Notes under the pieces: model-generated
Told to the model about the DNA's origin: nothing
Database searches by the model: none
The model's input: the letters and a program-made list of their open reading frames with translations, nothing else
Assembly: GCA_022605955.1 (NCBI GenBank)
Contig: JAKCOZ010000002.1
Span: forward strand, 70,598,783 to 70,662,782
Length of the DNA stretch: 64,000 bases
DNA from: Rallus limicola
Taxonomy: Eukaryota; Chordata; Aves; Gruiformes; Rallidae
Direction of reading: 5' to 3'
Position numbers and translations under genes: made by a program
Part shown: positions 61,071 through 64,000 of the stretch, in pieces
Position numbering within the stretch: the stretch's first letter is position 1
How the letters are laid out: each line of letters starts with the position of its first letter

Positions 61071-64000
61071 GTACATGACAACCTCTGTCTCTGGTCCATA
61101 AACATACTGCTCTTCCATTTATTTCTGTTCTGATTCTTTTCCTATTGTATACACTTTGTTTCTTTTCTTCCTTTTAATTACTTTTTTTTTGTTTTTAAAT
61201 GAAAGTTCTCAGGTGAAATGGATTTAGTTCTGTGCAATGTGATAATTCAAAGTTGTCGTTTCCAAGTAAAAGCAAAGATACCTTTTGAAAGAGTTGGAAG
61301 ATTGAGTCCTCTTCAGTCCTTACCATAAGAATCATTTTCTAACACCAAGAGTGACAGTATTTCACAGTTAAATAAGTAATTCAGGCAACCTTTGTCAATC
61401 AGGTTTGATGCAGTGATACGAGAACTGTAATGAGAGTTGCAGCCTTTTAAGCTTTTAATCTGTAGGTCCTTTATGTGTTTTTTATGTATGTTATAAGACC
61501 TTGTCTTCACAAAAACAGTACTGCACAAAGATTGTTTTAAGGTAACCAAAATATTAGTCAATCTTTTTTTATATCACACAGTCACTGTGGAGGACTAGCA
61601 GTATCACTGACATCAGATTAATATCCATAATTCTTTAAATCTAGTAAGATCCTTGTTTCATGATCTGCTTTCAATTAAGATGTTTGCATTGATCATTTAA
61701 GAGGGTCAGAAAACCGTAACATTTAGGCTTTTCAGTGCCCCAAGCAGTGAGCGTGATTGCTCTGCTGGTTGTGGCCTTAAAGAACATACAGCAACTCTCC
61801 ACATGGGTCTCAAGCAAGTCCCATGCTTCATAAGCAGGATCATAATGAGAAAGAGCATGGAACTCAAATGCACCTCCGGGGTAAAACAATCTTTTTCTTT
61901 GCTTCCTAAGCAATGTATGCTGCATATGAAAAGTAATTATTATTTCATCCCTGCTGTTCCTCTGCCAAAGCTACTGAATAACCTGAGGACTCAGATGGAC
62001 TTTCTCTAATTTCCAGGCTAATTTACTCATGGTGCCTTTATACCAGTCAGTTATCCCTTAATTTTCACAGGGCTTTTTCTTCATTAGTGTTAATCTTCAT
62101 ACTCATGTTTGTGCTTATAGACACAGTTGTAGCCCTCAGTTTTAGTTACCATAGGCTAAACAAAACAAGGTTGATTCTTCTCTTAATGTAGAACCTATAT
62201 TTCCCAGGTATCAAATTGGCTTTCTTTTACCTCTCAACATGCGTTCATGTGGCTTTGAACACAAGTGCTATACAGTTGAGTTTATGTAGCCTTTCTTTCC
62301 TTGCTTTTCAATTGATGAGCTACTGAACAATTAGTCCTTATTTATTCCTCCACATTTTATAACCCAGAACATCAGTGTTACCCTGTTATCAGGGAGACAT
62401 TTGAGGTGAGAGAGGGCTGCTCTTTTCATCACTCTTTTAAGGAGCTTGGGTCACTGAGTTTTCTGAATTAACTGTCGTCTTTATCTAGGTATCTGGCATG
62501 AATTTAGTCCCAAGTATAGATAGACTTAAGTGTGGTAATCTCTCCACATCCTTAATCTGATAAGAGATAGTGTTTTTGACATCTGATGCTTCAGACTAGT
62601 ATCTGTAACTAAAGTGTAATTGAAGCTTAATAGCAGCTATGCTAAAAATGTATTTAAATCATAAAATGTATAAAATTTATTTTAAATCACTTTATGAAGA
62701 AAATCACGTCCTGCATTTGCTCCACTTCTTAACCCAAGCAAGATAAAGATGATTATGCTAAGTTTGAGCCGACTGGCTTTCATCCGTATTCTTCTCTCTC
62801 CCAGGTACTCTCACATCTGAAGAATATTATAGGCATCTGTACTAAGAAAGTGGCATAAAGCTAGGTGACACTGAAGTCAGTGTTGTTTCATAGCTTGTGA
62901 GAAGGCCTTGTGAAAGTTGAAGAGTAAATAAGGTTCGTTGTTGTGGGAATCAACTTACAAGGTCTCTTGGGGGAGGGGAGGGAGGAGAAGTTATTCATCA
63001 CGTCCAGTTTCTTTCTAGGACAGTTTATGGTAATGTTTCTGCTGCTACTAATTTAGCAACTACACCATCCTGTTGGAATATGGCAGTTATCGCTGAATTC
63101 AGATCGTGGGTGTATTCTTAAATTACTAAATTAAACTGGAAGTCCACACATTTATTATCACTATTGAAAAATCAAGGACTTGCAGTGGGAAAGCTTTTAT
63201 TAATTCCAAGCATTATATACACACTTCATTCTCAGACTGTGTTGCTACTAGTGAGCCATTGCTCATGAGTGTAACTTACTTTTAGTCACCCTTCTTTAAT
63301 CAAAAGTTTGAAATTAATTTTGCAGGATATAAAAATAGATAAATCTACTGCTCTTTGGGTTAGGAAATTGAGAGGAAAGGATGTTGCTTTTATGCAGCAA
63401 GCCAGTAATGTAACTGAAACACTTGTCTTTCCTCTTTGTCTCTTTACCTGATGTTGTATTAGAGTTCATGTAACGGCTAAAACAAATGATGCAGTATTTT
63501 ATTCTCATTTAAATAACTGCAAAATATATTACATCAAAATAGTCTCATATGTGTAGATATGGAAACAGATGTGGTCATTTCATTTTCACTGATATGAAAT
63601 AGAAAACTAATTTTATTATGAGCAACAAATAATGATTTTTAAATTATTAAGGCTTAGCCCTGAACAGAGAGAATTTATTTAATGCCATCAATGTAGAAGG
63701 AGCACAGGAGTAGTTTTCAGTTGCCTGCAATTCTGCAGAGAAGCACAATGGGTTGAGTTTCTGGGGTGAGGGTTTTGTTTGGGGTTTTTTATTTAGTGGG
63801 GCTGACCAAATGGGAATTGTGAAAAGACTTGCAGAGTGTGGGTTTTTTTAATGGTCCTTTAGATATGGGTGAATGCAACCTAAGTCTAAGGTTTTGAAAT
63901 GGTTTTTTGCAAGATGAAAGGCTGTAATTTAACATTTGATATCTTTGCAGTGTACTTGAGGGAAATTGTTTGAATGTACTCAGGGATTTAATTGCTTGAA
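61071..64000 (+). other. MICU3: MICU3 intron 9, truncated by the window edge
   Basis: At least 2.9 kb of AT-rich sequence after exon 9 with no match to the next MICU3 protein segment. The remaining exons must lie to the right. Confidence 0.75.

Overview
This is a vertebrate nuclear window, and the repeats point to a bird. It carries several 5'-truncated CR1 LINE tails ending in the avian ATTCTGTG-type 3' repeat. It also carries one LTR of a kind I recall from neoavian genomes, so a non-galliform bird is my best guess; this rests on memory of repeat families, not on a search. Two protein-coding genes are supported exon by exon, arranged head to head. FGF20 is complete on the minus strand (3 coding exons, 20683-24892, 219 aa). 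The first nine coding exons of MICU3 lie on the plus strand (30548-61070, 295 codons); the rest of MICU3 lies beyond the right edge. The neighbour pair FGF20-MICU3 matches the order known from human 8p22, which supports both names.

Layout. Positions 1 to about 19600 are AT-rich intergenic sequence downstream of FGF20 with two CR1 fragments, a T/G-rich simple repeat and no gene that I can support. Positions 19600-24892 hold the FGF20 3'UTR, exons 3, 2 and 1 and both introns. About 24180-25395 is a CpG-rich island covering FGF20 exon 1 and its promoter. Positions 25400-29270 are intergenic, with a pair of identical 12-bp palindromes near 26.4-26.5 kb, followed by a CR1 copy at 29268-29810. About 30080-31320 is the MICU3 CpG island and first exon. 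The remainder is MICU3: a 12.3-kb first intron with two CR1 copies, an LTR and a (C)19(A)12 tract, then exons of 32-154 bp separated by introns of 0.6-4.2 kb, with one more CR1 copy in intron 6.

Function. FGF20 is a secreted paracrine growth factor of the FGF9/16/20 subfamily. MICU3 is an EF-hand regulator of the mitochondrial calcium uniporter. They are genomic neighbours, and I see nothing to suggest that they act in one pathway. Their start regions are divergent and about 5.5 kb apart.

I did not find a previously undescribed system. The observations most worth checking are an 11-alanine tract in the variable N-terminal region of FGF20, an out-of-frame upstream ATG whose reading frame overlaps all of FGF20 exon 1 and closes just after the first splice junction, an octamer/homeodomain composite site next to the FGF20 TATA elements, and the paired 12-bp palindromes between the two genes. 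No tRNA, rRNA or CRISPR array was recognised.
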